From: Chitinophaga pinensis
GTDB taxonomy: Bacteria > Bacteroidota > Bacteroidia > NS11-12g > UBA955
DNA length: 64,000 bases
NCBI GenBank assembly: GCA_945871905.1
Contig: CAMBXL010000005.1
Coordinates: 62,001 to 126,000 of the forward strand
Direction: 5' to 3'
Below the pieces are notes generated by a model. That model worked only from the letters and a program-made list of their open reading frames with translations. It made no database searches and was not told the DNA's origin. The number at the start of each line of letters is the position of its first letter. Position 1 is the first letter of the stretch. The position numbers and the translations under genes are program-made. Positions 18,473 to 27,710 of the stretch are shown in pieces.

Positions 18473-19398
18473 GCGCTTGCAAATGTAATTAAACCATTTT
18501 GATATTTTACATCTATACCAAAAGGAATTGGTAAATTTAATGGAACATGACCTGAATTTACGTCAAAAATCACTGGACAGTTAGTGTCTGAAACATGCTG
18601 TAAAATCATCTCTTTTACGGTATATCCAAATGGAATTTGATGGTCTTTCATTTGGGTAAAACTTCCTACCAAAATTCCTTTTAACCCCTCAAATTTTCCA
18701 GCCCTTTTTAAAGTAAATAACAGTCTATCAATGTGATATAAATATTCATCTAGGTCTTCAATAAACAGAACTTTATTATGCCAACTGCCATCCGAATCGC
18801 TCCCTAATGCACTAAGTAAAATAGATAAATTTCCCCCAATTACAAAACCTTCAAAGTCGTGTTCATTGTGTTTTTCACAAAGTTTAACCTCATATTGCAA
18901 CTTATTACCTCTTAAAAAATCCAAAGTTTGTAAAAATGAATATTCTGCTTGTTTCAACTCTTCAGCACTTTTGTCAAACATAAAAATCGGCATTGTAGCA
19001 TGCAATACAGACATATTCAATTGATTATAAACTTGATTGAGCAATAAAGTCACATCGCTAAACCCTATAATCCACTTCGGATTTTTACGGAGTAAATCAA
19101 AATTAATTTCATCAATCATTCTAACCGTTCCATACCCCCCTCGAGCACACCAAATGGCCTTAACTTCATTGTTAATCAAAAGTTCATTAAAGTACAAAGC
19201 CCTGTTTTTGTCTGTTCCGCCAAACTGACGATCAGCATCAAACAAATGTGGGTGTAAAAACACCTTAAACCCCTGTTGCTCAATAAGACTAACTGCCGCA
19301 TGAATTTGTTCGGGTGTAACAAAACGTGCAGTCGCAGCGATGGCTATAGTATCACCTTCCTTCAGAAAGGGTGGAATAATAGTTTGTTGTGTTGACAT
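18469..19398 (-). CDS. LD-carboxypeptidase (muramoyltetrapeptide carboxypeptidase, peptidase S66)
   Basis: LdcA-type enzymes remove the terminal D-Ala from tetrapeptides during murein recycling. The 309-residue protein has the N-terminal PPFLKEGDTIAIAATAR, the ARGGYGTVR loop and GFSDVT with the nucleophile Ser114; Glu and His of the S66 triad fit the later FIEDLDEYLYHIDR region and the HVPLN near the C-terminus. There is no signal peptide, consistent with cytoplasmic recycling. It overlaps gtrA by four bases. The ATG at 19398 is divergent from the pirin gene. Confidence 0.93.
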   Translation of the reverse strand: MSTQQTIIPPFLKEGDTIAIAATARFVTPEQIHAAVSLIEQQGFKVFLHPHLFDADRQFGGTDKNRALYFNELLINNEVKAIWCARGGYGTVRMIDEINFDLLRKNPKWIIGFSDVTLLLNQVYNQLNMSVLHATMPIFMFDKSAEELKQAEYSFLQTLDFLRGNKLQYEVKLCEKHNEHDFEGFVIGGNLSILLSALGSDSDGSWHNKVLFIEDLDEYLYHIDRLLFTLKRAGKFEGLKGILVGSFTQMKDHQIPFGYTVKEMILQHVSDTNCPVIFDVNSGHVPLNLPIPFGIDVKYQNGLITFASA

Positions 19399-19432
19399 TA
19401 ATAAACTTCAAAAATATCTTTTTTTTAAAACA

Positions 19433-19464
19433 TTGTTGCAACAAACTTTTTTTTGTTAAATTTG
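19433..19464 (+). promoter_or_regulatory. Promoter of the pirin gene with a perfect 12-bp palindrome at the -33 element
   Basis: TAAATTTG at 19457-19464 matches TAnnTTTG, with TTG at 19436-19438, an 18-base spacer. The TTG sits inside the perfect palindrome TTGTTGCAACAA (19433-19444), which could be an operator covering the -33 region. The ATG is 15 bases past the -7 element. Confidence 0.55.
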
Positions 19465-19478
19465 TTTAAATATTGCTT

Positions 19479-20621
19479 ATGAAAAACCCAAATCCAAGAA
19501 GACATTTTATTGGCAAACTGGTGTTTGCAGCAGCTTCTGTCATTACATTACCTATACTTAGTTTTACAAAAAACAAGGACAAAGCAACTTCACCAACAGC
19601 ACCAAAAAAAGAGCCAATTCGCTCGGTTCAAAGGATGGGTTTTCAATGGGACACCTACGATCCATTTATTTTTTGTGTTCATCACGAAGATTTTTTTCCT
19701 AAGGGTAACGCCCAATGTGGTCCAGATGTATCCCTAAAAGGTCGACAATTAGGCGATGATTTCATTATCAAAGATGGGTTTAGAATGTATCATGGCAAAA
19801 CAGTCCCTGGATTTCCGGGGCACCCACACAGGGGATTTGAAACCGTCACTGTGGTTAGAAAAGGATTAGTTGACCATGCAGATTCATTAGGCGCAGCGGG
19901 TCGTTATGGCAATGGTGATGTTCAATGGATGACTGCCGGAAAAGGGGTTCAACATTCCGAAATGTTTCCTCTATTAAAAAGTGAATCAGAAAATCCACTT
20001 GAGTTGTTTCAAATATGGTTGAACTTACCAAAGAGAAACAAAATGGTAGATGCTCATTTTAAAATGTTATGGAAAGAGAACTTACCTATATTGGAACACA
20101 AAGACGATCAAGGAAATTTAACAAAAATTGAGATTATAGCTGGGCAAATTAAAGATTTAAAAGCTCCTGAACCACCCCCAAATTCGTGGGCGTTTGAGTC
20201 GCAAAATGAAGTCGCTATTTGGAATATCAAATTAAGTAAAAACGCAAAATATAAATTACCAAAAGCATCGGCAGGTATTAACAGAACTTTGTATTTTTAC
20301 GAAGGTACTGAAATTAAATTAGCCAATACAAGTATCCCTAATTACCACTCCGTAATAGTGGAATCTGATATGGAAATAGAAATAGTGAATGGCGACCACG
20401 ACTCAAGTATCTTAATTTTACAAGGAAAACCAATTAACGAACCTGTGGTTCAATACGGCCCATTTGTGATGAATACCAAAGAAGAAATAATGCAGGCATA
20501 CGAAGATTTCAACAAAACGAGATTTGGTGGATGGCCGTGGCCAAAATACGATCAAGTGCATGACAAGAACAAAGGAAGGTTTGCCAAACATGCCGATGGT
20601 AGAGTGGAAACAAGAGGCTAG
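19479..20621 (+). CDS. Pirin-family protein with Tat-type signal peptide
   Basis: From the ATG at 19479 the protein has 380 residues; an in-frame TTG two codons upstream is less likely. The N-terminus has a twin-arginine motif (RRHFIGK) and a hydrophobic stretch, so it should be exported folded. The pirin cupin domain follows, with metal-ligand motifs [11 protein letters not shown] (two His) and [10 protein letters not shown] (His, Glu), and the [11 protein letters not shown] region. Pirins bind iron; some are quercetinases, others redox sensors. Cytosolic pirins lack the Tat leader and the C-terminal extension ([10 protein letters not shown]). The 3' end merges with a repeat-rich intergenic region. 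Confidence 0.88.
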   Translation: MKNPNPRRHFIGKLVFAAASVITLPILSFTKNKDKATSPTAPKKEPIRSVQRMGFQWDTYDPFIFCVHHEDFFPKGNAQCGPDVSLKGRQLGDDFIIKDGFRMYHGKTVPGFPGHPHRGFETVTVVRKGLVDHADSLGAAGRYGNGDVQWMTAGKGVQHSEMFPLLKSESENPLELFQIWLNLPKRNKMVDAHFKMLWKENLPILEHKDDQGNLTKIEIIAGQIKDLKAPEPPPNSWAFESQNEVAIWNIKLSKNAKYKLPKASAGINRTLYFYEGTEIKLANTSIPNYHSVIVESDMEIEIVNGDHDSSILILQGKPINEPVVQYGPFVMNTKEEIMQAYEDFNKTRFGGWPWPKYDQVHDKNKGRFAKHADGRVETRG

Positions 20622-20893
20622 GTATTAGGAACTAGGAAGTAGGGACTAGGATCAGCCTAGTGCGTAACACCTAACAACTAAACGCCTAAACAAATAAACG
20701 AATAAACCCCTTTAAACCATTTAAACCCCATAAACAATCACACTAAACGGCGTGAAACACCCTTCGAGAGCCTCAGGGTGACACGAATAAACAATCACGC
20801 TGCAAGGCGTGAAACAATTGTACACCCTTTACTTAGACAAGCTCAGTATAAACTCCCTCACGTGACTAGGCTCAGCCTAGTGGGTGACATACA
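20622..20893. repeat. Mosaic of palindromic intergenic repeats (copy A)
   Basis: This 272-base non-coding stretch between convergent genes is built from short repeated words also present, partly inverted, at 40418-40856. Segment 20709-20758 is the reverse complement of 40666-40715 with 4 mismatches in 50. Segment 20855-20888 matches the reverse complement of 40492-40525 with 2 mismatches in 34. Segment 20755-20771 matches 40529-40545 exactly. Several words are palindromic: CTAGGCTCAGCCTAG, CACGC-N6-GCGTG, and a CACCCTTCGAG...CTCAGGGTG hairpin of a type widespread in Bacteroidota. No ORF or transposase is present. It may act as a bidirectional terminator. Confidence 0.85.
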
Positions 20894-21778
20894 TTATCCA
20901 ATCCTCAACGAAGTCATGCTTAGCGAGCCTCCCTGAAGTTTGTCATTGAACAATGTTAACTCGTCTTTTTCGGTTTTTAGTGACAAGGAATAAATCAAAG
21001 GTAAATAATGTTCAGGAGTTGGAATGGCCAATTGGACTGCTTTCCCTAAAGATTGATATTGCGTTAGTGATTTAAAATCCCCTTTTTCAATCTAATTATT
21101 CATTATTGTTCGGGCTTCAATCGCCCAATCGTATCCATAATTGTCTTTGTTTAAATTATAAAAATCCACCAATCCCAAATTGTGAATAATATTCCCACTT
21201 CCAATGATTAATACCCCTTTATTTCTTAGTGACTGCAATTCCTTAGCAATTTCAAAATGTGCTGCTGTATTTTGGGTATAATCGATACTCATTTGAACCA
21301 CAGGCACATCAGCATTGGGATACAAATGTTTAATGACAGTCCAAGCCCCATGGTCTAGCCCCCAATTTTGATCTTTTTCAACCTTAACTTTATTCACTGT
21401 ATTAATGGTTTCATCAACAAGCAGTAACGAGCCTTTAGGTGTGTATTTTACATCAAACAAAGCTTGAGGAAAACCACCAAAATCATAAATTTGCTTGGGA
21501 ATTTCCATTGCCGTAACAGCTGTTTTATTGATAAACCAATGGGCTGAAATACATAAAATTGCACTAGGCTTAGGTATAGATTGAGCAATGTTTCTAAACC
21601 CTGTTACAAATTCATTTTCCTCTATGGCATTCATAGGACTGCGGTGTCCTAAAAACATGACTGGCATTCGCTCAGTGTTCGGCAACGATTCCGAAATCTG
21701 TTTTAAATCTTTCACTTTAATCATACATGAACTTAATGATAACAACAGGGATGTTTTTATAAATTCTTTTCTTTGCAT
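20894..21778 (-). pseudogene. 4,5-DOPA dioxygenase-like (YgiD/DODA) gene interrupted by an in-frame amber codon
   Basis: The frame from ATG 21778 encodes 228 residues of a class III extradiol (LigB-type) dioxygenase: AILCISAHW, DFGGFPQALFDV, LDHGAWTV, LIIGSGNIIHNL and YDWAIE, then stops at TAG (21092-21094). The same frame then continues for 65 codons with a perfect family C-terminus (QSLGKAVQLAIPTPEHYLPL, then GGSLSMTSLRIG) to TAA at 20894-20896. So the full gene was about 294 codons and one base change (probably TTG Leu to TAG) broke it. In addition, the usual GHGSPM motif next to the zinc-ligand His45 reads GHRSPM here. There is a possible lipoprotein signal (LSLSSC). It is either a recent pseudogene, a readthrough case or an assembly error. 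Confidence 0.85.
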
Positions 21779-21780
21779 TA

Positions 21781-23685
21781 TTAAACCACATTTTGAATAA
21801 TCTCTTCAACCACTTTAGGGTCGAGCAATGTGGAAGTATCTCCTATTGAGTCCAACTCTCCTTCCGCAATTTTCCTTAATATCCTTCTCATTATTTTACC
21901 ACTTCTGGTTTTGGGTAATGCTTTAACAATTTGAATTTTGTCGGGTTTAGCAATAGGGCCAATCAACCGACTAACAGTGGCCACTATATCCAAAGGGGAA
22001 TGTTCTTGGGTAAATTGACTGTCCTCCACCACTACAAAAGCATAAATACCTTGACCTTTTATAGCATGTGGGAATGCTACCACTGCACTTTCTATAACAC
22101 CAGCGTGACTGTTAATCGCATTTTCCAATTCGGCAGTTCCAATTCTATGTCCGCTTACATTTAACACATCATCTACCCTACCAGTGATTCTATAGTTACC
22201 ATTCTCATCTCTGAAACTTCCGTCACCTGTAAAGTAATACCCTTTATGAGTTGAAAAATAGGCTTCAACACATCTATGGTGATTGTTGTAGGTTGTTCGT
22301 ATAATCCCTGGCCAAGATTGCTTGATATAAAGATGTCCTGTTATATTGGCTTCTGTAATTTCATGGCCATTTTCATCTAACAAAATAGGGAAAATTCCAG
22401 GCAATGGTATGGTAGCAAAAGAAGGTTTAGACGGTGTAACTCCTGCTAAATTAGAAATTAAAATTCCACCTGTTTCTGTTTGCCACCAAGTATCCACAAT
22501 AGGACAGCGACCCTTCCCAATATGAGTATCCAACCAATGCCAAGCTTCTTCATTGATTGGTTCCCCAACTGAGCCAAGTATTTTCAATGAGTTTAAATTT
22601 TTGTCACTAAAAAACGACAATCCCGCCCCCATCAATGTTCGAATAGCTGTAGGTGCTGTGTATAAAATATCAATTTGATATTTGTCAACCACATCCCAAA
22701 GTCTTCCTGCATCTGGCCAAGTTGGTACTCCTTCAAAAATGACGGTTGTTGCTCCGGCACTTAACGGACCATAGACAATATAACTGTGACCCGTAATCCA
22801 ACCAATATCGGCAGTACAAAAATGTTTGTATTGCGATTCATATTGAAAAACATTGACAAACGTATAATGCGCCCAAACCATGTATCCTGCGCTCGAGTGA
22901 ACAACTCCTTTTGGTTTTCCTGTTGAACCAGAGGTATATAAAATAAACAAAGGGTCTTCAGCATCCATTGGCTCAGGCTCAACGAATAGTATTCCCTCTT
23001 TTTCAAGCTCTTGTAACTCATCCTTCCACCAAATATCACGACCTTTTATCATACTTACAGGTGTATGAGTTCGGGCCACAACAATTACTTTATCAATCAA
23101 TTGGTAAGTATTGAGGGCATCATCAACTACAGATTTCAGTGGAATTACTTTGTCACCTCGGAAGGCTCCGTCGCAAGTAATAATTACAGAAGCTTGTGCA
23201 TCAATTAATCGGTCGGCAATAGATTGTGCTGAAAAACCTCCAAAAATAACAGAATGAATAGCACCAATACGGGCACAGGCTAACATGGCAATTGACAATT
23301 CAGGAATCATTCCCATGTACAAACAAACTCTATCGCCTTTTTTAACGCCGTTTTTTTTCAAAATGGCAGCGGCTTGGTTGACCTTCAATGACAATTCATT
23401 GTAAGTAAGCGAAATACCAGATTCAGATGGATTATTGGGTTCCCAGACAATGGCGATTTTAGTCCCATTATGTGCCAAATGGCGGTCAATGCAATTTTCG
23501 GTAATATTGAGTTGTGCGTCTTTAAACCAAACAGAATGTCCCTTCAAAAAATCATACTCCATTACTTGAGTCCATTTGCTTTTCCAAACAAATTCAGAAG
23601 CTATTTCTTCCCAAAACTCATTTGGATTGTTTTTGCTTTTTTGATAAGCTAAATGGTACTCTTCTATCGTTTTTATTTGAATCAT
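21781..23685 (-). CDS. acs: Acetyl-CoA synthetase (AMP-forming)
   Basis: Acs activates acetate to acetyl-CoA through acetyl-AMP in the cytosol. The 634-residue protein is full length: an N-terminal ACAS_N block with FWEEIASEFVWK, the P-loop-like YTSGSTGKPKGV, the WWQTETGG motif for acetate/AMP recognition, the hinge GRVDDVLNVSGHRIG, and the C-terminal PKTRSGKIMRRILRKIA, whose Lys is the catalytic and acetylation-regulated residue. The start is ATG at 23685, and the interrupted dioxygenase gene begins 2 bases after its stop. In acetate-using cells it feeds the TCA cycle. Confidence 0.97.
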   Translation of the reverse strand: MIQIKTIEEYHLAYQKSKNNPNEFWEEIASEFVWKSKWTQVMEYDFLKGHSVWFKDAQLNITENCIDRHLAHNGTKIAIVWEPNNPSESGISLTYNELSLKVNQAAAILKKNGVKKGDRVCLYMGMIPELSIAMLACARIGAIHSVIFGGFSAQSIADRLIDAQASVIITCDGAFRGDKVIPLKSVVDDALNTYQLIDKVIVVARTHTPVSMIKGRDIWWKDELQELEKEGILFVEPEPMDAEDPLFILYTSGSTGKPKGVVHSSAGYMVWAHYTFVNVFQYESQYKHFCTADIGWITGHSYIVYGPLSAGATTVIFEGVPTWPDAGRLWDVVDKYQIDILYTAPTAIRTLMGAGLSFFSDKNLNSLKILGSVGEPINEEAWHWLDTHIGKGRCPIVDTWWQTETGGILISNLAGVTPSKPSFATIPLPGIFPILLDENGHEITEANITGHLYIKQSWPGIIRTTYNNHHRCVEAYFSTHKGYYFTGDGSFRDENGNYRITGRVDDVLNVSGHRIGTAELENAINSHAGVIESAVVAFPHAIKGQGIYAFVVVEDSQFTQEHSPLDIVATVSRLIGPIAKPDKIQIVKALPKTRSGKIMRRILRKIAEGELDSIGDTSTLLDPKVVEEIIQNVV

Positions 23686-23747
23686 CTTTTTGATAATATT
23701 ATTATTCGTTACAACAATTATAAAACATAGTTACCTAAAAATAAAAT

Positions 23748-24200
23748 CTATTCTTTTAGTTTTGAATCTATTACAACAGTTACGGGGCCATCATTTATAA
23801 GTTGAACTTGCATGTCTGCACCAAAAACACCCGTTTGTATCTGAATTCCCAATTTTTCCTTTAATTTCAGTTGGGTTAACTCATACAATGGTATAGCAAT
23901 CGACGGTGCAGCAGCTTCAACAAATGAAGGTCTATTACCTTTTTTGGTACTGGCATACAAGGTAAACTGACTAACAAGTAACAGATTACCTCCTACATCA
24001 GACAAAGATAAATTCATTTTACCTTGTTCATCGTTCATAATTCTTAAGCCAGCAATTTTTTGGACTATGTATTCTACATCTGTTTGATTATCGGAAGTGT
24101 GAATTCCCAACAAAACTAAATAGCCATGATTAATGGAAGAGTGAACGGCACCATTGATGGTAACACTAGCCGACAAAACCCTTTGAATAACAACTCTCAT
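23748..24200 (-). CDS. dtd: D-aminoacyl-tRNA deacylase Dtd
   Basis: Dtd hydrolyses D-aminoacyl-tRNAs and Gly-tRNA(Ala) mischarges. The 150-residue protein has the RVLSASVTINGAVHSSI start, the SQFTLYAS motif and the cis-Gly-Pro motif NDGPVTVVID that gives chiral selectivity. It begins at an ATG (24200), three bases after the outer-membrane protein gene upstream, so the two are probably cotranscribed. Confidence 0.96.
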   Translation of the reverse strand: MRVVIQRVLSASVTINGAVHSSINHGYLVLLGIHTSDNQTDVEYIVQKIAGLRIMNDEQGKMNLSLSDVGGNLLLVSQFTLYASTKKGNRPSFVEAAAPSIAIPLYELTQLKLKEKLGIQIQTGVFGADMQVQLINDGPVTVVIDSKLKE

Positions 24201-24203
24201 ACT

Positions 24204-24959
24204 CTATTTATTGTCTAATGAATGAACAATCCCAATTTCCAAACCAACACCATATAACAGATGTTTGTTGATACCATAGTCAGCCAAAAGAACAGGAACA
24301 ATGAGATTAGGTTGAACATAGATAGAAGTTTGTTTGCCGTAAACTAAATTTTCGTATCGAAAACCTGCTTGTAAATTAGCATTAATGAGTGCGGGTTGCC
24401 AATCATTTTCTCTAATAGAAACTTTTTTATCCTTACCGAAAGAAAATCCGAAGAATTTGGCGTTAATATCTCTTTTGATTAATCCCGAAATAGCGCCACC
24501 TGCCACCCAATGAAAGGTGCCGCTTTTCCCCCTATTCGAGGTATTTATTTCTTGAGTAAACAAAAAAGGAATAGATAAATAGTAATATTGATATCTAAAA
24601 TCTACCCAAGCAGGACCAACATCCACTTGATCGGCACGAATTCCTATAGATGGATGAATAGTATCTAAAAACTTAATATTTTCTTTTCGTCGAGTAAAAC
24701 CCATACTTTGAAACTTAAGTCCAGTTAAAAGAGACAACTCTTTGTTAATAGGTATGGTAAAGAGTGCATTAGCAGCCAATGTAACTCTGTAACGGTCAAC
24801 TTTAGAAAAAGAATCTTTATTTGATTTATTAGCATTAGAATAAAGCATTATTCTATTTGCAAAAGTTGGTTGAACAGAAAAGAACAAACGAGTTTGTGCA
24901 TATGAAAAACGAATATAAAATATCACAAAAAGCAAAAATAGCACCTTTAATTTCATCAT
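24204..24959 (-). CDS. Outer-membrane beta-barrel protein (PorT-like family)
   Basis: The 251-residue protein has a signal peptide (cut near RFSYAQ) and alternating-residue strands typical of small Bacteroidota outer-membrane barrels (LLTGLKFQSMGF, YYYLSIPFLFTQEI, WVAGGAISGLI). Such OMP_b-brl proteins have no common known function. Tandem ATGs at 24959 and 24956 can start it. A TAnnTTTG element (minus-strand TACCTTTG, 24961-24968, with TTG 17 bases further up) ends almost at the start codon, which suggests a leaderless or nearly leaderless message. It probably forms an operon with dtd. Confidence 0.75.
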   Translation of the reverse strand: MMKLKVLFLLFVIFYIRFSYAQTRLFFSVQPTFANRIMLYSNANKSNKDSFSKVDRYRVTLAANALFTIPINKELSLLTGLKFQSMGFTRRKENIKFLDTIHPSIGIRADQVDVGPAWVDFRYQYYYLSIPFLFTQEINTSNRGKSGTFHWVAGGAISGLIKRDINAKFFGFSFGKDKKVSIRENDWQPALINANLQAGFRYENLVYGKQTSIYVQPNLIVPVLLADYGINKHLLYGVGLEIGIVHSLDNK

Positions 24960-25155
24960 ACAAAGGTAAGGACTACTTAGTAATTCAATGCAAGATTTAA
25001 GATGATTAGGAGATTAGTTTCAACAAAACGCTTGTTTAATAAAAAAACTCATAAAACATTAATCATTGTGAATCTTTGTCAATCATTAATTAAAACAAAA
25101 ACATAAAACACTCTTAAGCAATATAATACAATGATATTTTATCGCATTGAGATAG

Positions 25156-26250
25156 TTATTTGTAGAAGTTGTATTGATAAGAACAATGTTTATACTCAGA
25201 ATTGTTTTTTAAATAAATCTTCTTAGCTATCAGTCCATTATCTTGATATTGATAAAGAATAGAATAAAGGGCTTTGGGTTTAGCATTTGAAAAAGATTGA
25301 CTAGCAGATTTAAGAACTCTGCCTTTTAAGTCCTTAGTTGTTTCCGTCTTATAAGTTATTTTCCCTTTTGAATAGGACTCATAAACACGGTTAACTTGCA
25401 CTTTACCTGTGTACGAATAAAACTCTCTGTAACCTAATTCTTCTTTAACTGTTTCATAATAACTAACCTCAATTACGTTCTTTAAGGTGTCTGAAATACT
25501 GACATATTTATAGGGTTTACCATCCCAAGTATAGCCTTGAGTTGTAGACACTATTTTTCCATCACTTAAATAAGATTTAGTGGTACAAATCTTAATTGTA
25601 TCTTTAGGTTTATCTACTACTTTGCCTGTTTCATCACATGAATAATCCCAAACTTTGGTTTTATTTTTTTTATAATTAAACACACTTTGCTTCAATTTAC
25701 CATCAGGATAGTAAGTATATTGGTAGTTAGACATCATTTTGTTTTTTGAATGATAAAAATAAATACTACTCAAGTTACCATTAGAATTATATGTATAAAC
25801 CCCTTTATTAGAAAGCTTATCTTTTGTATTGTATACACTACGTTCTGCCAATAAATTGGAATCATTGTACTTTAAAATAGCCGAAAAGCCATAGAATCCG
25901 TCATCATACATTTCGTTAATTAAATTATCATTTTCATCAAAAGTGCTTGTTAACTTTATTAAAATCTTCGATTTGAAAGTATCATTGTAAGAATAAAAAA
26001 AATGAGCACGTCCATTGTTATCAAAGTGCATTTCTTGAGAGTAGTATTTTGGTTTTTTTTGACCTTCCTTAATTTCTAAGTGAATTGACTTTATATTTAG
26101 TTCTAGTGCGTAAGAATCGACCGGATTGTAGGCCCTATTGAACAGCGTATTTTCATGAAACTCTATAAAATTGGAATATTGAACATTTTGAGCGTGAGCA
26201 AATTGATTGCTTAAAAAAGATACAAGTAGTGTTAAAAGTATTTTATTCAT
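25156..26250 (-). CDS. Secreted protein with YD/MORN-like repeats, function unknown
   Basis: From ATG 26250 (chosen because it begins a clean signal peptide, NKILLTLLVSFLSNQFAHAQ) the protein has 364 residues; the frame opens 14 codons earlier. The mature part is made of repeated short units of the type YNSNGNLSSIYFY, YYPDGKLKQ and YDDGFYGF, separated by 18-25 residues. These resemble the repeat units of YwqK/MORN or RHS-like proteins that fold into extended beta-sheets. No enzyme motif is visible. The gene is flanked upstream by a MATE transporter 48 bases away and downstream by a 196-base AT-rich gap. Confidence 0.7.
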   Translation of the reverse strand: MNKILLTLLVSFLSNQFAHAQNVQYSNFIEFHENTLFNRAYNPVDSYALELNIKSIHLEIKEGQKKPKYYSQEMHFDNNGRAHFFYSYNDTFKSKILIKLTSTFDENDNLINEMYDDGFYGFSAILKYNDSNLLAERSVYNTKDKLSNKGVYTYNSNGNLSSIYFYHSKNKMMSNYQYTYYPDGKLKQSVFNYKKNKTKVWDYSCDETGKVVDKPKDTIKICTTKSYLSDGKIVSTTQGYTWDGKPYKYVSISDTLKNVIEVSYYETVKEELGYREFYSYTGKVQVNRVYESYSKGKITYKTETTKDLKGRVLKSASQSFSNAKPKALYSILYQYQDNGLIAKKIYLKNNSEYKHCSYQYNFYK

Positions 26251-26298
26251 AATAAAGTCTAACGACAATTTAAAGATAAAAGTATGAAGCAAGCAAAC

Positions 26299-27660
26299 TT
26301 AATTGTCCTTTTCTTCGAACACAAACCCTTTTTTAAGTATCGTATAAAAGCGAAGAAGTAGAAAAACCGCAGCAAAAGAAAGACCTACAATAAATGAAAT
26401 CCAAATTCCTTTTACACCTAAGTCAGTTTTGAATGCCAAATAATAAGCGCCCGGAATCATAATTCCCCAATAGGCAAAAAGGGCAATAACGCCAGTAATT
26501 TTAGTTTCCTTAACTCCTCTTAGCACCCCTGCTCCTACAGCTTGTAATCCATCGCTTAATTGGAAGAATGCGGCCAAGACAATAAGTCCAACACTCAACT
26601 GTAACACTATTTCATCATCGGAATATATTGCAGCAATTTGAGAATTAAACAAGAGTAACATCAATGCAAATACCACTTCGATAATAATTGTAATTGTAAA
26701 CGCAATTCTTGCGGAGTGTCGAATTCCTTCCTTGTCTTTTGCTCCATAATAATTACCAACTACAATTGTGGCAGCAGCGGCAATTCCTGTTACAAACATA
26801 TAAGTAATAGAAGCGAGATTAATGGCAATTTGATGGGCCGCCATACTGTTTTCCGAAATCCACCCTGCCATAACTAAACCAACCGAAAAAGCAGCAATTT
26901 CGAAAAAAAACGTCAATCCTATAGGACCACCTAATTTAAGAATAGACCAGAAATAAGAGAACGATTGAGAGACTTTTTGTTCAATCCTTAACTTGCGAAC
27001 CGTTGGGTGTAACCATGCAAAATAAAACATCAAAAGGGCCATAAAAACCCTAGCGACATTAGTTGCCCAAGCAGCACCATTAATACCCATTTCAGGGAAT
27101 CCTAAGTTGCCATAAATCATTACCCAATTTAAAAACACATTCAATAGCAAGCCAAAAAAAGTAACATACATGGCAATTTTAGTAAAACTCAAACCGTCCA
27201 TCAACTGCTTTGAAGCGTAGAAAACTAAAATTGCAGGAGTGGCATAATTAACAATTTCCAAATAAGAAGAAGCGTGAATGTTAACTTTATTGGTCTGTCC
27301 AAATATTTCAATATTATAAATAAGAATGTAGTGAATGAGAATAAAAACAACCGACAGGAATGCACTTATAAGAAGAGAAGATTTAAAAATAGGAATCGAT
27401 TTTTCCAACTTCCCTTCCCCATCCGCAATAGCTATCAAAGTACTTACGGCATAGAGTAGTCCAATGCCGAAAATTATAGTTTGAAAAAAGACAGCATTAC
27501 CAAAACTTGCAGCACTCATTTGTATGGTGCTATACTTCCCCAACATAACGGTATCTGCAAAACCCATCAAAACCATCCCTAATTGACCAATGGTAATAGG
27601 GATGGCTAATTGTATGATGTATTGGTATAAATTTCGGTGGACTTTTAAATGCTTAAACAA
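26299..27660 (-). CDS. MATE-family multidrug/Na+ antiporter (NorM-like)
   Basis: The 453-residue protein has about 12 membrane helices and MATE-family blocks: LAIPITIGQLGMVLMGFADTVML near the N-terminus, the repeat in the second half (AIPITIG-like LGGPIGLTFFFEIAAF) and the LQAVGAGVLRGV helix. MATE pumps export cationic drugs or metabolites in exchange for H+ or Na+. The frame starts at a TTG (27660); an in-frame TAA lies upstream and the first ATG falls inside helix 1, so TTG is the only sensible start. The substrate is unknown. Confidence 0.93.
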   Translation of the reverse strand: MFKHLKVHRNLYQYIIQLAIPITIGQLGMVLMGFADTVMLGKYSTIQMSAASFGNAVFFQTIIFGIGLLYAVSTLIAIADGEGKLEKSIPIFKSSLLISAFLSVVFILIHYILIYNIEIFGQTNKVNIHASSYLEIVNYATPAILVFYASKQLMDGLSFTKIAMYVTFFGLLLNVFLNWVMIYGNLGFPEMGINGAAWATNVARVFMALLMFYFAWLHPTVRKLRIEQKVSQSFSYFWSILKLGGPIGLTFFFEIAAFSVGLVMAGWISENSMAAHQIAINLASITYMFVTGIAAAATIVVGNYYGAKDKEGIRHSARIAFTITIIIEVVFALMLLLFNSQIAAIYSDDEIVLQLSVGLIVLAAFFQLSDGLQAVGAGVLRGVKETKITGVIALFAYWGIMIPGAYYLAFKTDLGVKGIWISFIVGLSFAAVFLLLRFYTILKKGFVFEEKDN

Positions 27661-27710
27661 GCTTACAAAAGTCGTTAAAAATTAACAAACTATATTACTT
27701 AAATATTATA

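Noticed and set aside
20622..20893. CRISPR array
   Set aside because: The repeated words are not evenly spaced and differ in orientation and length, and there are no cas genes; it is an intergenic repeat mosaic.
22761..23039. 92-residue minus-strand ORF inside acs
   Set aside because: It lies in another frame of the intact acetyl-CoA synthetase gene with no separate evidence.
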